This document shows, piece after piece, positions 48,578 through 59,121 of a DNA stretch of 64,000 nucleotides. This DNA is from Erythrobacteraceae bacterium. GTDB taxonomy: Bacteria; Pseudomonadota; Alphaproteobacteria; Sphingomonadales; Sphingomonadaceae. Below the pieces are notes generated by a model. It was not told where the DNA came from, did not search any database, and saw nothing but the letters and a program-made list of their open reading frames with translations. The stretch covers positions 1 to 64,000 of the forward strand of contig JAIXPX010000047.1 of assembly GCA_027486035.1 (NCBI GenBank). The letters are read 5' to 3'. The position numbers were made by a program, and so were the translations under genes. The number at the start of each line of letters is the position of its first letter. The first letter of the stretch is position 1.

Positions 48578-49462
48578 ATGCCTGCACGCCGCCTGCCTCC
48601 CTTGCGCGCCCTCGAGGCCTTCATGCGCACCGTGCGTCTTGGATCGGCGCGGGCTGCGGCCGAGGAGATCGGCCTCAGCCCCTCGGCCCTGTCGCGCCGG
48701 ATCAGCAATCTGGAAGAGTTCGTCGGCAAGAAGCTGTTCACCCGCGCGCGCCAGTCGATGCAGCTCACCGACGAGGGCCAGGCCTTCTACGAGGCGGTGA
48801 ACCCGCACATGGAAGCGCTTGCCCGTGCGGTGGAGAGCCAGTCGGACAACATCGCGCTGCTGCGCCTCAGGCTCGGCGTGCTGCCGATGTTCGGCAGCCA
48901 GCGGCTGTTTCCGCGCCTCGGCGAGCTTCGCAAGCGCCACCCGCTGCTGCACATCGACATCGACACCGCGCCGCATCTGGAAGACCGCGTGGGCGACACG
49001 CTCGATGCCGCGATCATCCTCTCGCGCGGGCCTGCCAGCGGCCTCCACGCGGTGCGGCTTGACCACAATCTCGTCCACGCGATCTGTTCCAAGGACACCG
49101 CCCGCAGCATCGGTCCCGACATCACCCCCCAAGCGATGGCCAAGCAGACTTTCCTCATCCACAACGAGCTGCCCGAGAGCTTCCAGGCGTGGAAGAAGGC
49201 CAATGGGCTGGAGCAGATGGATCCGGCCGCGATCGACCATTACGATTCGGGCGCGCTGATGCTCGAGGCGGCCGCGCAGGGCCTTGGCATCGCGATCATG
49301 CACGACGATCACCTGCGCCGCGCCAATGACAACCGGCTGACCAACCTGCCCGGCAAGCCCGTCGAGAGTCCCTATTCCTACTGGTTCGTCTGCAAGCCTG
49401 TGGCGCTGGAGAGCCGCCCGGTGCGGATCTTCCACGACTGGCTGGTCAGGGCAGGGCTTTAA
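48578..49462 (+). CDS. LysR family transcriptional regulator
   Basis: LPPLRALEAFMRTVRLGSARAAAEEIGLSPSALSRRISNLEEFVGKKLF. Confidence 0.9.
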   Translation: MPARRLPPLRALEAFMRTVRLGSARAAAEEIGLSPSALSRRISNLEEFVGKKLFTRARQSMQLTDEGQAFYEAVNPHMEALARAVESQSDNIALLRLRLGVLPMFGSQRLFPRLGELRKRHPLLHIDIDTAPHLEDRVGDTLDAAIILSRGPASGLHAVRLDHNLVHAICSKDTARSIGPDITPQAMAKQTFLIHNELPESFQAWKKANGLEQMDPAAIDHYDSGALMLEAAAQGLGIAIMHDDHLRRANDNRLTNLPGKPVESPYSYWFVCKPVALESRPVRIFHDWLVRAGL

Positions 49463-50319
49463 CCTGCGCTCTCGGTCTTGGGCTCGTAACGCACTGGCGC
49501 CACGCTGTGCGCGAAGGGGCGCAGGGGTTTGCCGAGGATGTCCACCAGCGCCTCTTCTATCCGGCGCCGGGATTCCTGGCTGATTGCCTTGCGCCCGCGG
49601 AAATCCTCGGGGCTGAAGGGTTCGAGGAAGTGGAGGCGCAGGCGGAAGCTGCCCCTGCGCGACAGAACGCGCTTGGCGTTGTTGACCCCGCCTTCCTCGC
49701 CGATCCAGCCGATCCACTCGGCAACCGGACCGTAGTCGATGATCACCGGCTGCACGAGCACGCCTTGCGGCGGCGGCTCGAGGACCGAGAGCATCGAGGT
49801 CTTGAACGGCAGCAGCGACTGGCCGTCCGTGGTGGTGCCTTCGGGGAAGACGGTGACCGACCAGTTGTCGACCAGCGCCTCCTTCAGCGTGTTGATCTGT
49901 TCGGCCACGCCCATCCGGTGCTCGCGCTTGACGAAGACCGTGCGGTTGAGGCTTGCAAGCCAACCGACAACCGGCGCTTCGGCAAGCTCGGCCTTGGCGA
50001 CGAAAGCCGTCCCGCTCGCGCCGGCCAGAGCGAGGATGTCGAGCCAGGAGACGTGGTTGGCGACGAAAAACACGTCGCGCTTCAGATGCGTGCCGATCAC
50101 CTCGACCCGCGCGCCGCAGACCCTGGCGGCATAGCGCAGGAACAGCATCGGGAAGGGAGAGCCGTAGGCGAAGGCGCGGTAGAGGAAGTGGAGCGGCACG
50201 AACACCAGCACCAGGCCGATCAGCCCGGCAGCGCGCAGGGCGAGGCGCAGCCAGCCGGCAGGCGAGACAGGCGTGCTCTCGCCCCGCGCCGCCGCTGCCC
50301 GGATATCTGCCTCAGTCAT
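49459..50319 (-). CDS. 1-acyl-sn-glycerol-3-phosphate acyltransferase (PlsC-like)
   Basis: FFVANHVSWLDILALAG; VTVFPEGTTTDGQSLLPFK. Confidence 0.9.
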   Translation of the reverse strand: MTEADIRAAAARGESTPVSPAGWLRLALRAAGLIGLVLVFVPLHFLYRAFAYGSPFPMLFLRYAARVCGARVEVIGTHLKRDVFFVANHVSWLDILALAGASGTAFVAKAELAEAPVVGWLASLNRTVFVKREHRMGVAEQINTLKEALVDNWSVTVFPEGTTTDGQSLLPFKTSMLSVLEPPPQGVLVQPVIIDYGPVAEWIGWIGEEGGVNNAKRVLSRRGSFRLRLHFLEPFSPEDFRGRKAISQESRRRIEEALVDILGKPLRPFAHSVAPVRYEPKTESAG

Positions 50320-50746
50320 TGCGCGACAGGCGCACGCCGTAGAGCTCCATGCGGTGATCGACGAGGCGGTAGCCGAGCCTTTCGGCGATCTGGCGCTGGA
50401 GCGCCTCGACCTCCGGATCGACGAATTCCACGACCTTGCCGGTCTCGACGTCGATCAGGTGATCGTGATGCGCCTCTGGCACCGGCTCGTAACGCGAGCG
50501 GCCATCGCCGAAATCGTGGCGGTCAAGGATGCCTGCTTCCTCGAACAGCCGGACCGTGCGGTAGACGGTTGCGATCGAGATGCGCGGATCGACGGCTGCT
50601 GCCCGGGTGTGAAGCAGTTCGACATCGGGGTGATCATCGCTTTCCGAAAGCACCTTGGCGATCACCCGGCGCTGTTCGGTAATGCGCAGGCCCTTTTCGG
50701 CGCACAATTGCTCGAGATCGATTTTCTGGTTCAACACAGGCTCCAT
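50312..50746 (-). CDS. fur: Fur family transcriptional regulator
   Basis: LRITEQRRVIAKVLSESDDHPDVELLHTRAAAVDPRISIATVYRTVRLFEEAGILDRHDFGDGRSRYE; HHDHLIDVETGKVVEF. Confidence 0.88.
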   Translation of the reverse strand: MEPVLNQKIDLEQLCAEKGLRITEQRRVIAKVLSESDDHPDVELLHTRAAAVDPRISIATVYRTVRLFEEAGILDRHDFGDGRSRYEPVPEAHHDHLIDVETGKVVEFVDPEVEALQRQIAERLGYRLVDHRMELYGVRLSRND

Positions 50747-50876
50747 CGCCAGGTGCGGGCGCTTCATGAGGGAAGGCGGCCGCCCCAAAACAGGACAGCC
50801 CCACCCCTACAGGGATGAGGCTGCTTGCTCAAGCGGGCCTGCCGCCCCTTTTAACAGGGCGGCACGAAGGCCATGC

Positions 50877-51326
50877 TCAGGCGGTCTTCTTGGCGCGGCG
50901 CGCCTTGGGCGCGGGCGTGCCGGGCTTGCGGCCGAGGCCGATCTTCTTGGCCAGATCGCGGCGCTTTTCGGCGTAGTTTGGGGCGACCATCGGATAGTCG
51001 GCCGCCAGACCCCAGCGCGCACGGTATTCTTCCGGGCTCATGTTGTAATTGGTGCGAAGATAGCGCTTGAGCATCTTGAGCTTCTTGCCGTCTTCAAGGC
51101 ACACGATGTATTCGGGCTTGACCGAATTGCGGATCGCGACGGCAGGCTGAGGCTTGGCTTCTTCAACCACCGGCGTCTCGCCAAGATTGGCAAGCGCAGC
51201 ATAGACGTTGGTGATGAGCGAAGGCAAATCAGCTACCGCCACATCATTGTTGCTCACATGTGCAGCGACGATATCGCTGGTCAGCGTGATCAGAGTTTCT
51301 TTCATATCGATTTCCAGATCTTGCAT
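50877..51326 (-). CDS. MucR/Ros family transcriptional regulator
   Basis: SVKPEYIVCLEDGKKLKMLKRYLRTNYNMSPEEYRARWGLAADYPMVAPNYAEKRRDLAKKIGLG. Confidence 0.93.
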   Translation of the reverse strand: MQDLEIDMKETLITLTSDIVAAHVSNNDVAVADLPSLITNVYAALANLGETPVVEEAKPQPAVAIRNSVKPEYIVCLEDGKKLKMLKRYLRTNYNMSPEEYRARWGLAADYPMVAPNYAEKRRDLAKKIGLGRKPGTPAPKARRAKKTA

Positions 51327-51438
51327 GAGTTCCTCGCGCCCTCGGTTCGGCTTGCACCGGTTACTGTGCCATGGCCCACAATGGGGAATTTGGCAACTGG
51401 TCTGGCTACAATTCCGCAAAAGTACGTTGAACTGGATG

Positions 51439-51936
51439 CTATTGGATAGACCGAGCGAAAGTAATCGCATCAATCCGCTCTCCATTAGCCATGCGGTAAT
51501 AGTTTCTGCGCTCGCCGATCGGTTCGAAACCGAACTTGCGATAGAGGTGGATAGCCGGGTTGCCGCGCCGCATCTCCAGGAAGATCCGCGCTGTGCCCCT
51601 GGCAAGGGCGGCAGCGAAGAGCTGTTCGATCAGCGCCGCGCCCACGCCGCGCCGCCGCGCATCGGGGCTCACGGCGATCAGCAGCAGCTCTTCCTCGTCA
51701 AGCACATGGCGGGTCAGCACGAAGCCGGCCGGCGCCCCGGTCTCGCCGGCGCTGTCGGGGATCGCGGCGCCCGCGGCATCGACAACGAGCGCGTGGGTAT
51801 TGGCCAGCAGCAGGGCATCGGCCACCTGCCGGCGGTTCCAGGCCTCGCCATAGGCCGGGTCGAAGGCTGCCTCCATCACCGCCATGATCCGGTCGACAAC
51901 GGCCGACGGGGCGGGGGCGGGGACAGCAGCGGTCAT
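51439..51936 (-). CDS. rimI: Ribosomal protein S18-alanine N-acetyltransferase (GNAT)
   Basis: LLIAVSPDARRRGVGAALIEQLF; next to tsaB. Confidence 0.85.
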   Translation of the reverse strand: MTAAVPAPAPSAVVDRIMAVMEAAFDPAYGEAWNRRQVADALLLANTHALVVDAAGAAIPDSAGETGAPAGFVLTRHVLDEEELLLIAVSPDARRRGVGAALIEQLFAAALARGTARIFLEMRRGNPAIHLYRKFGFEPIGERRNYYRMANGERIDAITFARSIQ

Positions 51937-52565
51937 GCCGTGGTCCGCTCAGCCATGGGCGTGGCGTCGGGTGCGCGCCCATAGATCGGCGCGAGATCCG
52001 GGGTGAGAAGGGCAGCGGGCAGCAAGGGCACGCTGCGGGCATCGGGCAGCCCTTCGATCACCTCGGCCGGAAGGGCCGGATCGAGCGCGGCAAGCGCCGA
52101 AGCGCGATTGCCGGCGAGCAGGGTTTGGCAAGGGCGGCTCCGAGCCGCCGCGGGTGTCAGCGAGCGGGCTTGGTCCAGCGGCAGGCCCTCTGGCCCGAAA
52201 TCCTGCACGAACCACTCGCCGTGCCCTCCGTTGACGCACACTGTCACAGCTGCCCGCGGACGCGCGGCCTGCGCCGCGGCTGCGATCAGCGCGAGGGTCG
52301 GGTAGCCCAGCACCTCTGCATGCCAAGCGAAACCGAGCGCCCGTGCCGTGGCAAGGCCGATGCGCACGCCGGTGAAGCTGCCGGGGCCGAGGCTGACGAG
52401 GATGCGCTCCGATTGTCCCTTCCCCGGCAGTGCGCCGATCATCGGCACCAGGGCCTCGGCATGGCCGCGCCCGATCAGGCGATGCTCATGCGCGATGATC
52501 TCGCCGCCCTCGACAAGGGCGATGCTGCACGCCTCGGAGGCGGTTTCGATCGCGAGCATCCGCAT
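51933..52565 (-). CDS. tsaB: tRNA threonylcarbamoyladenosine biosynthesis protein TsaB
   Basis: MRMLAIETASEACSIALVEGGEII; GPGSFTGVRIGLATARALGFA. Confidence 0.9.
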   Translation of the reverse strand: MRMLAIETASEACSIALVEGGEIIAHEHRLIGRGHAEALVPMIGALPGKGQSERILVSLGPGSFTGVRIGLATARALGFAWHAEVLGYPTLALIAAAAQAARPRAAVTVCVNGGHGEWFVQDFGPEGLPLDQARSLTPAAARSRPCQTLLAGNRASALAALDPALPAEVIEGLPDARSVPLLPAALLTPDLAPIYGRAPDATPMAERTTA

Positions 52566-52614
52566 GGACCTCGCCCTGCCTCACGGCTGCGCCCCGCGCA
52601 AGCGGCGAAACGCC

Positions 52615-53223
52615 TCAGGCGAGGGTGTTGAACCTGCCGAAGTCGGGGCGCGGGCTGCGCGCGAAAATGCTGGCGGGGTCGCCATAGCCGATCGAGCAGA
52701 TGAAGTTCACCCGGTGGCGTGGTTCATCGGCGAAGAAGGCGGCATTGACCGCAGCCGGATCAAAACCCGACATCGGCCCGCAATCGAGCCCCAGCGCGCG
52801 CGCCGCGAGCATGAGATAGGCGCCCTGAAGCGCGGAGTTGCGGAAGGCCCCTTCCTCGCGGCCCGCCTCGTTGCCCTCGAACCAGCTCTTGGCGTCGGTG
52901 TGTGGGAAGAGCCAGGGGAGCTCTTCATGAAAGTCGATGTCGTAGCCGATCACCGCAGTGACGGGTGCGGCGAGGACTTTTGCCCTGTTGCCCTCCATCA
53001 CGCATTCGGCGAGCCGGGACTTGGCCTCGGCCGACTTCACCCACACGATCCGCGCCGGCTGCATGTTGGCCGAGGTCGGGGCCATCTTCACAAGATCCCA
53101 GATCGCATGGAGCTGATCATCGGAGACCGGCTTGTCCAGCCAGCCGTTGTAGCTGCGCGCCTCGGTGAAAAGCTGCGCGAGCGCGTCGGGCGAAAGCACC
53201 TGGTCGTGGAACTGCCGGGTCAT
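52615..53223 (-). CDS. RutE/HadB-type malonic semialdehyde reductase-like nitroreductase
   Basis: [54 protein letters not shown]. Confidence 0.85.
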   Translation of the reverse strand: MTRQFHDQVLSPDALAQLFTEARSYNGWLDKPVSDDQLHAIWDLVKMAPTSANMQPARIVWVKSAEAKSRLAECVMEGNRAKVLAAPVTAVIGYDIDFHEELPWLFPHTDAKSWFEGNEAGREEGAFRNSALQGAYLMLAARALGLDCGPMSGFDPAAVNAAFFADEPRHRVNFICSIGYGDPASIFARSPRPDFGRFNTLA

Positions 53224-53801
53224 GCTGCACGCACTTCACTGACTTCGGGGACATAGTGCTTGAGCAGGCCCTCAATGCCGTGCTTGAGCGTCGCAGTGCT
53301 CGACGGGCAGCCCGAGCACGAGCCTTGCAGGGTGAGATAGACCACGCCGTCGCGGAATCCGCGATAGGCGATGTCGCCGCCGTCGCCGGCCACGGCGGGA
53401 CGTACGCGGGTTTCGAGCAATTCATTGATCGCGGCGATGACCTCGGCGTCCTCGGGGCGTTCCTCGACGGCCATCTCCTCCTCGGGCGGCGGGACAGCGA
53501 TGCCGCTGGCGGTGCCGGGGGTGAACAGCGGAGCCTCCGACACGAAGTGGTCGAGCAGGATCGCGATCACCTGCGGCTTCAGCGCGCTCCAGTCCGCGCC
53601 GGGCGCTGCGGTGACCGAGACGAAGTCGGCGCCGAAGAACACGTTCACCACCTCGCCCGTATCGAAGATCGCCTGAGCAAGCGGGCTTGCCTCGGCAGCC
53701 TCGGGGGTGGCGAATTCGCGGCTGCCCGAGGCCATCACCGGCTGGCCGGGAAGGAATTTGAGCGCGCTGGGGTTCGGGGTGGTTTCGGTCTCGATGAACA
53801 T
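53220..53801 (-). CDS. NifU family protein (Fe-S scaffold)
   Basis: [56 protein letters not shown]. Confidence 0.92.
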   Translation of the reverse strand: MFIETETTPNPSALKFLPGQPVMASGSREFATPEAAEASPLAQAIFDTGEVVNVFFGADFVSVTAAPGADWSALKPQVIAILLDHFVSEAPLFTPGTASGIAVPPPEEEMAVEERPEDAEVIAAINELLETRVRPAVAGDGGDIAYRGFRDGVVYLTLQGSCSGCPSSTATLKHGIEGLLKHYVPEVSEVRAA

Positions 53802-53903
53802 GGCATCCGATTTAGGTCGCGGCAGGGCGCGGTGCAAGCGGGCGGGCGCAAAAGCCATGCATTCACTATCGCTTCACCTTTCGCCTTCCTATAACCTTGC
53901 GCC

Positions 53904-56900
53904 ATGACCTTCTCACCCCGCGCGGCCCGCGCTCTCGCTATCCTGCTCGGCTCTCTTGTGGCCCTCCAGCCCGTGCTGGCCCAGGAGAGGCAGCCGGGCC
54001 CGACCGGCTCCGGCGCCGTGCTCCGCGACCCGGAGCGGATCGATGTGCCTGCGCCCAGCTTTGTGCAACCGGCGGACAAGGCGTGGCTCTACGAAGGTTC
54101 GGATGTTCCGCCGGACGACCAGTGGTTGTTCGGCAAACTGCCCAACGGGCTGCGCTATGCCGTGCGGCGTAACGGCGTCCCGCCGCGCCAGGTGTCGATC
54201 CGGGTGCGGATCGATGCAGGCTCGCTTTACGAACAGGACAGCGAGCAGGGCTATGCGCACCTGCTGGAACACCTGCTGTTCCGCGAAAGCAAATATCTGG
54301 GGAAGGCCGAGGCGATCTCGGCCTGGCAGCGGCTCGGGGCGACCTTCGGCAGCGATGCCAATGCCGAAACCTCGCCCACCCACACCGCCTACAAGCTCGA
54401 CATTCCGAACATCGACAATGCCAAGCTTACGGAAAGCTTCAAGCTGCTCTCGGGCATGATTCGCGAGCCGGTGCTGAGCGATGCCAACGTTGCGGCCGAA
54501 CGTCCGATCGTGCTGGCCGAAAAGCGCGAGCGCGGCGGTGCGGGCCTGCGCATGGCCGATCTGACGCGCCAGACATTCTTTGCCGGGCAGCGCCTTTCAA
54601 CGCGCAATCCGATCGGTACGGATGCCACGCTCAATGCCGCCAACGGCAAGGCGGTGCGGGCCTTCTATGACCGCTGGTACAGGCCTGAAAACACCGTCAT
54701 CGTGGTCGCAGGCGATGCGGAGCCGATGATCCTGGCCGGGCTTGTCGAACAATGGTTCGCCGACTGGAAGGGCAAGGGCAAGCCCGGAACCGCGCCCGCT
54801 TTCGGCGATCCCGTGGCCCCTGCCGGGGCTGCCGACCCCGCCGGTCCGGCGACCCCGATCGGCCAGCTTGCCGTTGGCGTCGAACCCGATCTGCCGCGCA
54901 GCCTCACCTATGCGGTGATGCGCCCCTGGCGGCAGGTGCAGGACACCATCGCCTATAACGAAGGCCTGCTGACCGATGCTGTCGCGCAGGCCATCATCAA
55001 CCGCCGCCTCGAGGCGCGCGCGCGCGGCGGTGGCAGCTTCCTTTATGCGCAGGTCCAGCAGGACGACGTGTCGCGTTCCGCCGATGCGACCTTCGTGACC
55101 TTCGCGCCGCTCTCGGCCGACTGGCAGGCTGCGCTCGCCGATGTCCGCAGCGTCATCGCCGACGCTCTGGCGACGCCGCCGACCCAGGAGGAGATCGACC
55201 GCGAGGTCGCGCAGTTCGACGTGGTCTTCGCCAACGAGGTGGAGCAGGAAACGGTGCAGGCCGGATCAAGCCTTGCCGATAATCTCGTCAATGCCGTCGA
55301 CATCCGCGAGACCGTCGCCGCGCCCGACGTGGTGCTCTCCGTGTTCCGCAACATGAAGCCGCGCCTGACGCCGGAGACGGTGCTCAGGCACACGCGGCAG
55401 CTGTTCGAGGGGACGGTGACGCGCGGCGTCTATGTGACGCCCGCCGCGGGCGAGGCCGATGCCGCGCGGCTGCGCATCGCGCTGGCTGCCGAGGCCCAGG
55501 CGGACACCACCGCCCGGCTCGCCGCGCAAAGCATCGCCTTTGCCGATCTGCCGCCGGTGGGCGCGCCCGGCACGATCACCGCGCAGGCACCGATCGGCGC
55601 GCTCGAGATCGAGCAGGTCGACTTCGCCAACGGCGTGAAGGCACTGGTCTGGGCCAATGATGCCGAACCGGGTCGTGTCACCGTCAAGGTCCGGTTCGGC
55701 GCCGGCTGGCGCGCTTTCGACAAGGACAGCGCCGTCTATGCCGCCCTCGGCGAGCAGGCGCTGGTCGGCTCGGGCGTGGGCGAACTCGGCCAGAACGAGC
55801 TCGACCGGCTGGCGACGGGCCGCAAGCTCGGTTTCGATTTCAGGATCGACGATGCGGTCTTCACGCTGACGGCGCAGACCCGCTCGGAGGACGTGAACGA
55901 CCAGCTCTACCTCTTTGCCGCCAAGCTTGCGACGCCCCGCTGGGACAGGGACCCGGTGATCCGCGCCAAGGCAGCCTCGGAGCTGGCCTACAACACCTTT
56001 TCGACCAGCCCCGGCGGGGTGCTGAACCGCGATCTGGAATATCTCGCCACCGGCAGGGATGCCCGGTTTGCGACCCCCGATCCGGTGCGCCTCAAGGCTG
56101 CGAGCCCCGAAGGCTTCCGCGAGGTCTGGGAACCGCTCCTGAAACAGGGGCCGGTCGAGGTGCTGGTGTTCGGCGAATTCGACAAGGCCAAGGTCGTCGA
56201 GCAGCTTCGCCTCACCTTCGGTGCGCTGGCCCCGCGCGATCCGATTTCCCCCGAAGTCGCCGCGCGCGTGCCGGGTTTTGCTCCGCCTTCGCCCAAGCCG
56301 ACTGTCGTCAATCACCGCGGCGATGCCAATCAGGCCGCTGCCGTGATCGCGTGGCCGAGTGGAGGCGGGACAGCCGCCTTGCGCGAAAGCCGCCAGCTCG
56401 AAATCCTCACCCAGCTGTTCAACAACCGCCTGCTTGAGGCGCTGCGTGAACGCGCTGGGGCAAGCTATTCGCCGCAGGTCTTCTCGCGCTGGCCGACCGA
56501 TCTGGCGAGCGGCGGCCGGATCACGGCCGCGGCCCAGCTCGAGCCCGCCTTCGTGCCGGTGTTCTTTGCCGAAGCCGACCGGATCGCCAGAGATCTCGCT
56601 GCCAATCCGCCCACGGCCGACGAGCTGGCACGGGTGACCGAGCCGCTCGGCCAGTTGATCCGCCGCGCCTCGACCGGCAATCAGTTCTGGCTCTATAACC
56701 TGGAAGGCGCGACACAGGACCGGGCGAGGGTGGCGCTGCTGCGCCCGCTCCTGTCCGACTATTCCCAGACTACCCCCGAGGCGATGCAGTTTCTGGCCAC
56801 GCGCTATTTCGGCGCAGCGAGTCCCTTCCGGCTGGCGATCATCCCCGAGGGGCAAGCGCTTGCCGAAGCTCCGCCGCCTGCGAATGCCAAGCCCGCCGCA

Positions 56901-56921
56901 AAGGCCTCCCAGGGGCGTTGA
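53904..56921 (+). CDS. M16 family zinc metallopeptidase (exported)
   Basis: Signal peptide; GYAHLLEHLLFRES (HxxEH); two-domain M16 length. Confidence 0.92.
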   Translation: MTFSPRAARALAILLGSLVALQPVLAQERQPGPTGSGAVLRDPERIDVPAPSFVQPADKAWLYEGSDVPPDDQWLFGKLPNGLRYAVRRNGVPPRQVSIRVRIDAGSLYEQDSEQGYAHLLEHLLFRESKYLGKAEAISAWQRLGATFGSDANAETSPTHTAYKLDIPNIDNAKLTESFKLLSGMIREPVLSDANVAAERPIVLAEKRERGGAGLRMADLTRQTFFAGQRLSTRNPIGTDATLNAANGKAVRAFYDRWYRPENTVIVVAGDAEPMILAGLVEQWFADWKGKGKPGTAPAFGDPVAPAGAADPAGPATPIGQLAVGVEPDLPRSLTYAVMRPWRQVQDTIAYNEGLLTDAVAQAIINRRLEARARGGGSFLYAQVQQDDVSRSADATFVTFAPLSADWQAALADVRSVIADALATPPTQEEIDREVAQFDVVFANEVEQETVQAGSSLADNLVNAVDIRETVAAPDVVLSVFRNMKPRLTPETVLRHTRQLFEGTVTRGVYVTPAAGEADAARLRIALAAEAQADTTARLAAQSIAFADLPPVGAPGTITAQAPIGALEIEQVDFANGVKALVWANDAEPGRVTVKVRFGAGWRAFDKDSAVYAALGEQALVGSGVGELGQNELDRLATGRKLGFDFRIDDAVFTLTAQTRSEDVNDQLYLFAAKLATPRWDRDPVIRAKAASELAYNTFSTSPGGVLNRDLEYLATGRDARFATPDPVRLKAASPEGFREVWEPLLKQGPVEVLVFGEFDKAKVVEQLRLTFGALAPRDPISPEVAARVPGFAPPSPKPTVVNHRGDANQAAAVIAWPSGGGTAALRESRQLEILTQLFNNRLLEALRERAGASYSPQVFSRWPTDLASGGRITAAAQLEPAFVPVFFAEADRIARDLAANPPTADELARVTEPLGQLIRRASTGNQFWLYNLEGATQDRARVALLRPLLSDYSQTTPEAMQFLATRYFGAASPFRLAIIPEGQALAEAPPPANAKPAAKASQGR

Positions 56922-57023
56922 GGGCCCCCTCCGGCTGGCCATCGACGGGAAATAAAGTTGTGCCGGAAGCCTTTGTCGCTTTACAGATGAAACCCGCCTC
57001 CTGTAGCGCGCGGCACCGCGCGT

Positions 57024-58445
57024 GTGGCGGCGCAAGATGACGAGAAAGAGTTTGTGACCGTGCCCGAGACCTGGACTCCCGAGAGCTGGAAGGCCCACGA
57101 AGCGCGCCACCTGCCGCATTACGAGGATGCGGCCGAGCTGGCCGAGGCCGAAAACACCCTCTCGTCCTATCCGCCGCTGGTGTTTGCGGGTGAGGCGCGC
57201 GCGCTCAAGGCCGATCTTGCCTCGGTCGCCAAGGGTCACGGCTTCCTGCTGCAAGGCGGGGACTGTGCGGAGAGCTTCGCCGAGTTCCACCCCAACAACA
57301 TCCGTGACACCTTCCGCGTGCTGCTCCAGATGGCGGTGGTGATGACCTTCGCCAGCAAGCGTCCGGTGGTGAAGGTTGGGCGCATGGCGGGCCAGTTCGC
57401 CAAGCCGCGCTCCTCGCCGACCGAGACGGTGGATGGCGTCACTCTGCCGAGCTACCTCGGCGACAATATCAACGGGATCGAGTTCGATCCGGTCAGCCGC
57501 CGCAATGATCCCGCTCGCATGGTCAAGGCCTATTCGCAGGCCGCCGCGACCCTGAACCTGCTCCGGGCCTTCGCGGGCGGGGGCTATGCCAACCTCAGGC
57601 AGGTCCACCAGTGGACGCTCGATTTCATGGGCCGCACGCCATGGACAGAGAAGTTCGCCGAAATGGCGGACCGCATCGGCGAGGCTTTGGACTTCATGGA
57701 GGCCTGCGGGGTCGATCCGGGCACCGTGCCGCAATTGAAGGGCACCAGCTTCTACACCAGCCACGAAGCCCTGCTGCTGCCTTACGAGCAGGCGATGACG
57801 CGGCAGGATTCGCTCACCGGCGATTGGTACGCGACCAGCGCCCATATGCTGTGGATCGGCGACCGGACCCGTTTTCCCGGCTCGGCGCATATCGAATTCG
57901 CGCGCGGCATCGGCAATCCGCTGGGCATGAAGTGCGGGCCGAGCCTCGAGCCCGATGCGCTGCTGCGTCTGCTCGACGTGCTCAACCCTGCGCGCGAGGC
58001 GGGCCGCATCACCCTCATCAGCCGCTATGGCCATGACAAGGTCGAGGACGGCCTGCCGAAGCTGGTCCGCGCTGTGCAGCGCGAGGGCCATCCGGTGCTG
58101 TGGTCCTGCGACCCGATGCATGGCAATGTCGTCAAGTCCGACACCGGCTTCAAGACCCGGCCGTTCGACCGCATTCTCAGGGAAGTGAAGGGCTTCTTCG
58201 CCGTCCACCGCGCCGAGGGTTCGCACCCGGGCGGCATCCATATCGAGATGACCGGGCAGGACGTGACCGAATGTGTCGGCGGGGCTGTTGCGATCACCGA
58301 GGAACGGCTCGGCGACCGCTATCACACCCACTGCGACCCGCGCCTCAATGCCGAGCAGTCGCTCGAGCTCGCCTTCCTCGTGGCCGAGATGCTGAACGAG
58401 GCAGCCGGCACCCGCGAGGCCGAGGGGCAGGCTCACGCCGCATAG
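57024..58445 (+). CDS. Class II 3-deoxy-7-phosphoheptulonate synthase
   Basis: [59 protein letters not shown]. Confidence 0.95.
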   Translation: MAAQDDEKEFVTVPETWTPESWKAHEARHLPHYEDAAELAEAENTLSSYPPLVFAGEARALKADLASVAKGHGFLLQGGDCAESFAEFHPNNIRDTFRVLLQMAVVMTFASKRPVVKVGRMAGQFAKPRSSPTETVDGVTLPSYLGDNINGIEFDPVSRRNDPARMVKAYSQAAATLNLLRAFAGGGYANLRQVHQWTLDFMGRTPWTEKFAEMADRIGEALDFMEACGVDPGTVPQLKGTSFYTSHEALLLPYEQAMTRQDSLTGDWYATSAHMLWIGDRTRFPGSAHIEFARGIGNPLGMKCGPSLEPDALLRLLDVLNPAREAGRITLISRYGHDKVEDGLPKLVRAVQREGHPVLWSCDPMHGNVVKSDTGFKTRPFDRILREVKGFFAVHRAEGSHPGGIHIEMTGQDVTECVGGAVAITEERLGDRYHTHCDPRLNAEQSLELAFLVAEMLNEAAGTREAEGQAHAA

Positions 58446-58571
58446 GGCAAGCGCGCCAAAAGCTGACGAGTGTGATGATTTTGCGGCAGCTTTCCGGCTA
58501 GCACGCGTCTTTCCTGTGTCACGGCGCCGGGGCATACCCCGGCGCGGGCGCAGGCTGGGCGGGAGGCGCGC

Positions 58572-59090
58572 GTGCATCGAACCGAAAGACTGGGCGAGGC
58601 CGAGGCGAGCGGCAATGCCGGACTTGCCGCGCACTTCCGCCGCACACGTGCCCTGACCGAAGCGCTTGTTGCGCCCCTCAGCGATGCCGATGCCTCGATC
58701 CAGTCGATGGAGTATGCCTCGCCCGCCAAGTGGCACCTCGCGCACACGACGTGGTTCTGGGAGACCTTCCTGCTGCGTGGGTCTGCGCCCGGATACCGGC
58801 TGCATGACGAAAGCTGGCCGTTCCTGTCCAACTCCTACTACGAGGCCGAGGGCGCGCGGCTGCTGATCGGCATGGATCTGGTGAAGGACGAGACAGAGCT
58901 GCTTGCCGCCTATGACGATGCAGCCGGGGTGACGGCGCGGTCCAACCTCAATCTCGTTGCCCGCGTGAACCGCGAGCTCGGCGGCGACATTCCGGCCGCA
59001 AAGCTCCGCCACGAGGCGCGCTGGACCGACAGCGCGCAGGCCTTCTCGCTGGTGCTGGCCGAGGCGGCGCGGGTGCGCTCGGCCCCATGA
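58572..59090 (+). CDS. Chimeric remnant: EgtB N-terminal DinB-like domain fused to EgtD C-terminal fragments
   Basis: aa about 1-96 is EgtB-like (QSMEYASPAKWHLAHTTWFWETFLL...FLSNSYYEAEGAR); aa about 97-150 is EgtD-like (LLIGMDLVKDETELLAAYDDAAGVTARSNLNLVARVNRELGGDIPAAKLRHEARW); aa about 151-166 matches an EgtD C-terminus (WTDSAQAFSLVLAEA). Confidence 0.7.
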   Translation: MHRTERLGEAEASGNAGLAAHFRRTRALTEALVAPLSDADASIQSMEYASPAKWHLAHTTWFWETFLLRGSAPGYRLHDESWPFLSNSYYEAEGARLLIGMDLVKDETELLAAYDDAAGVTARSNLNLVARVNRELGGDIPAAKLRHEARWTDSAQAFSLVLAEAARVRSAP

Positions 59091-59121
59091 AACCTCTCCT
59101 TGCCTCGCGCGTTGGCGGGGC

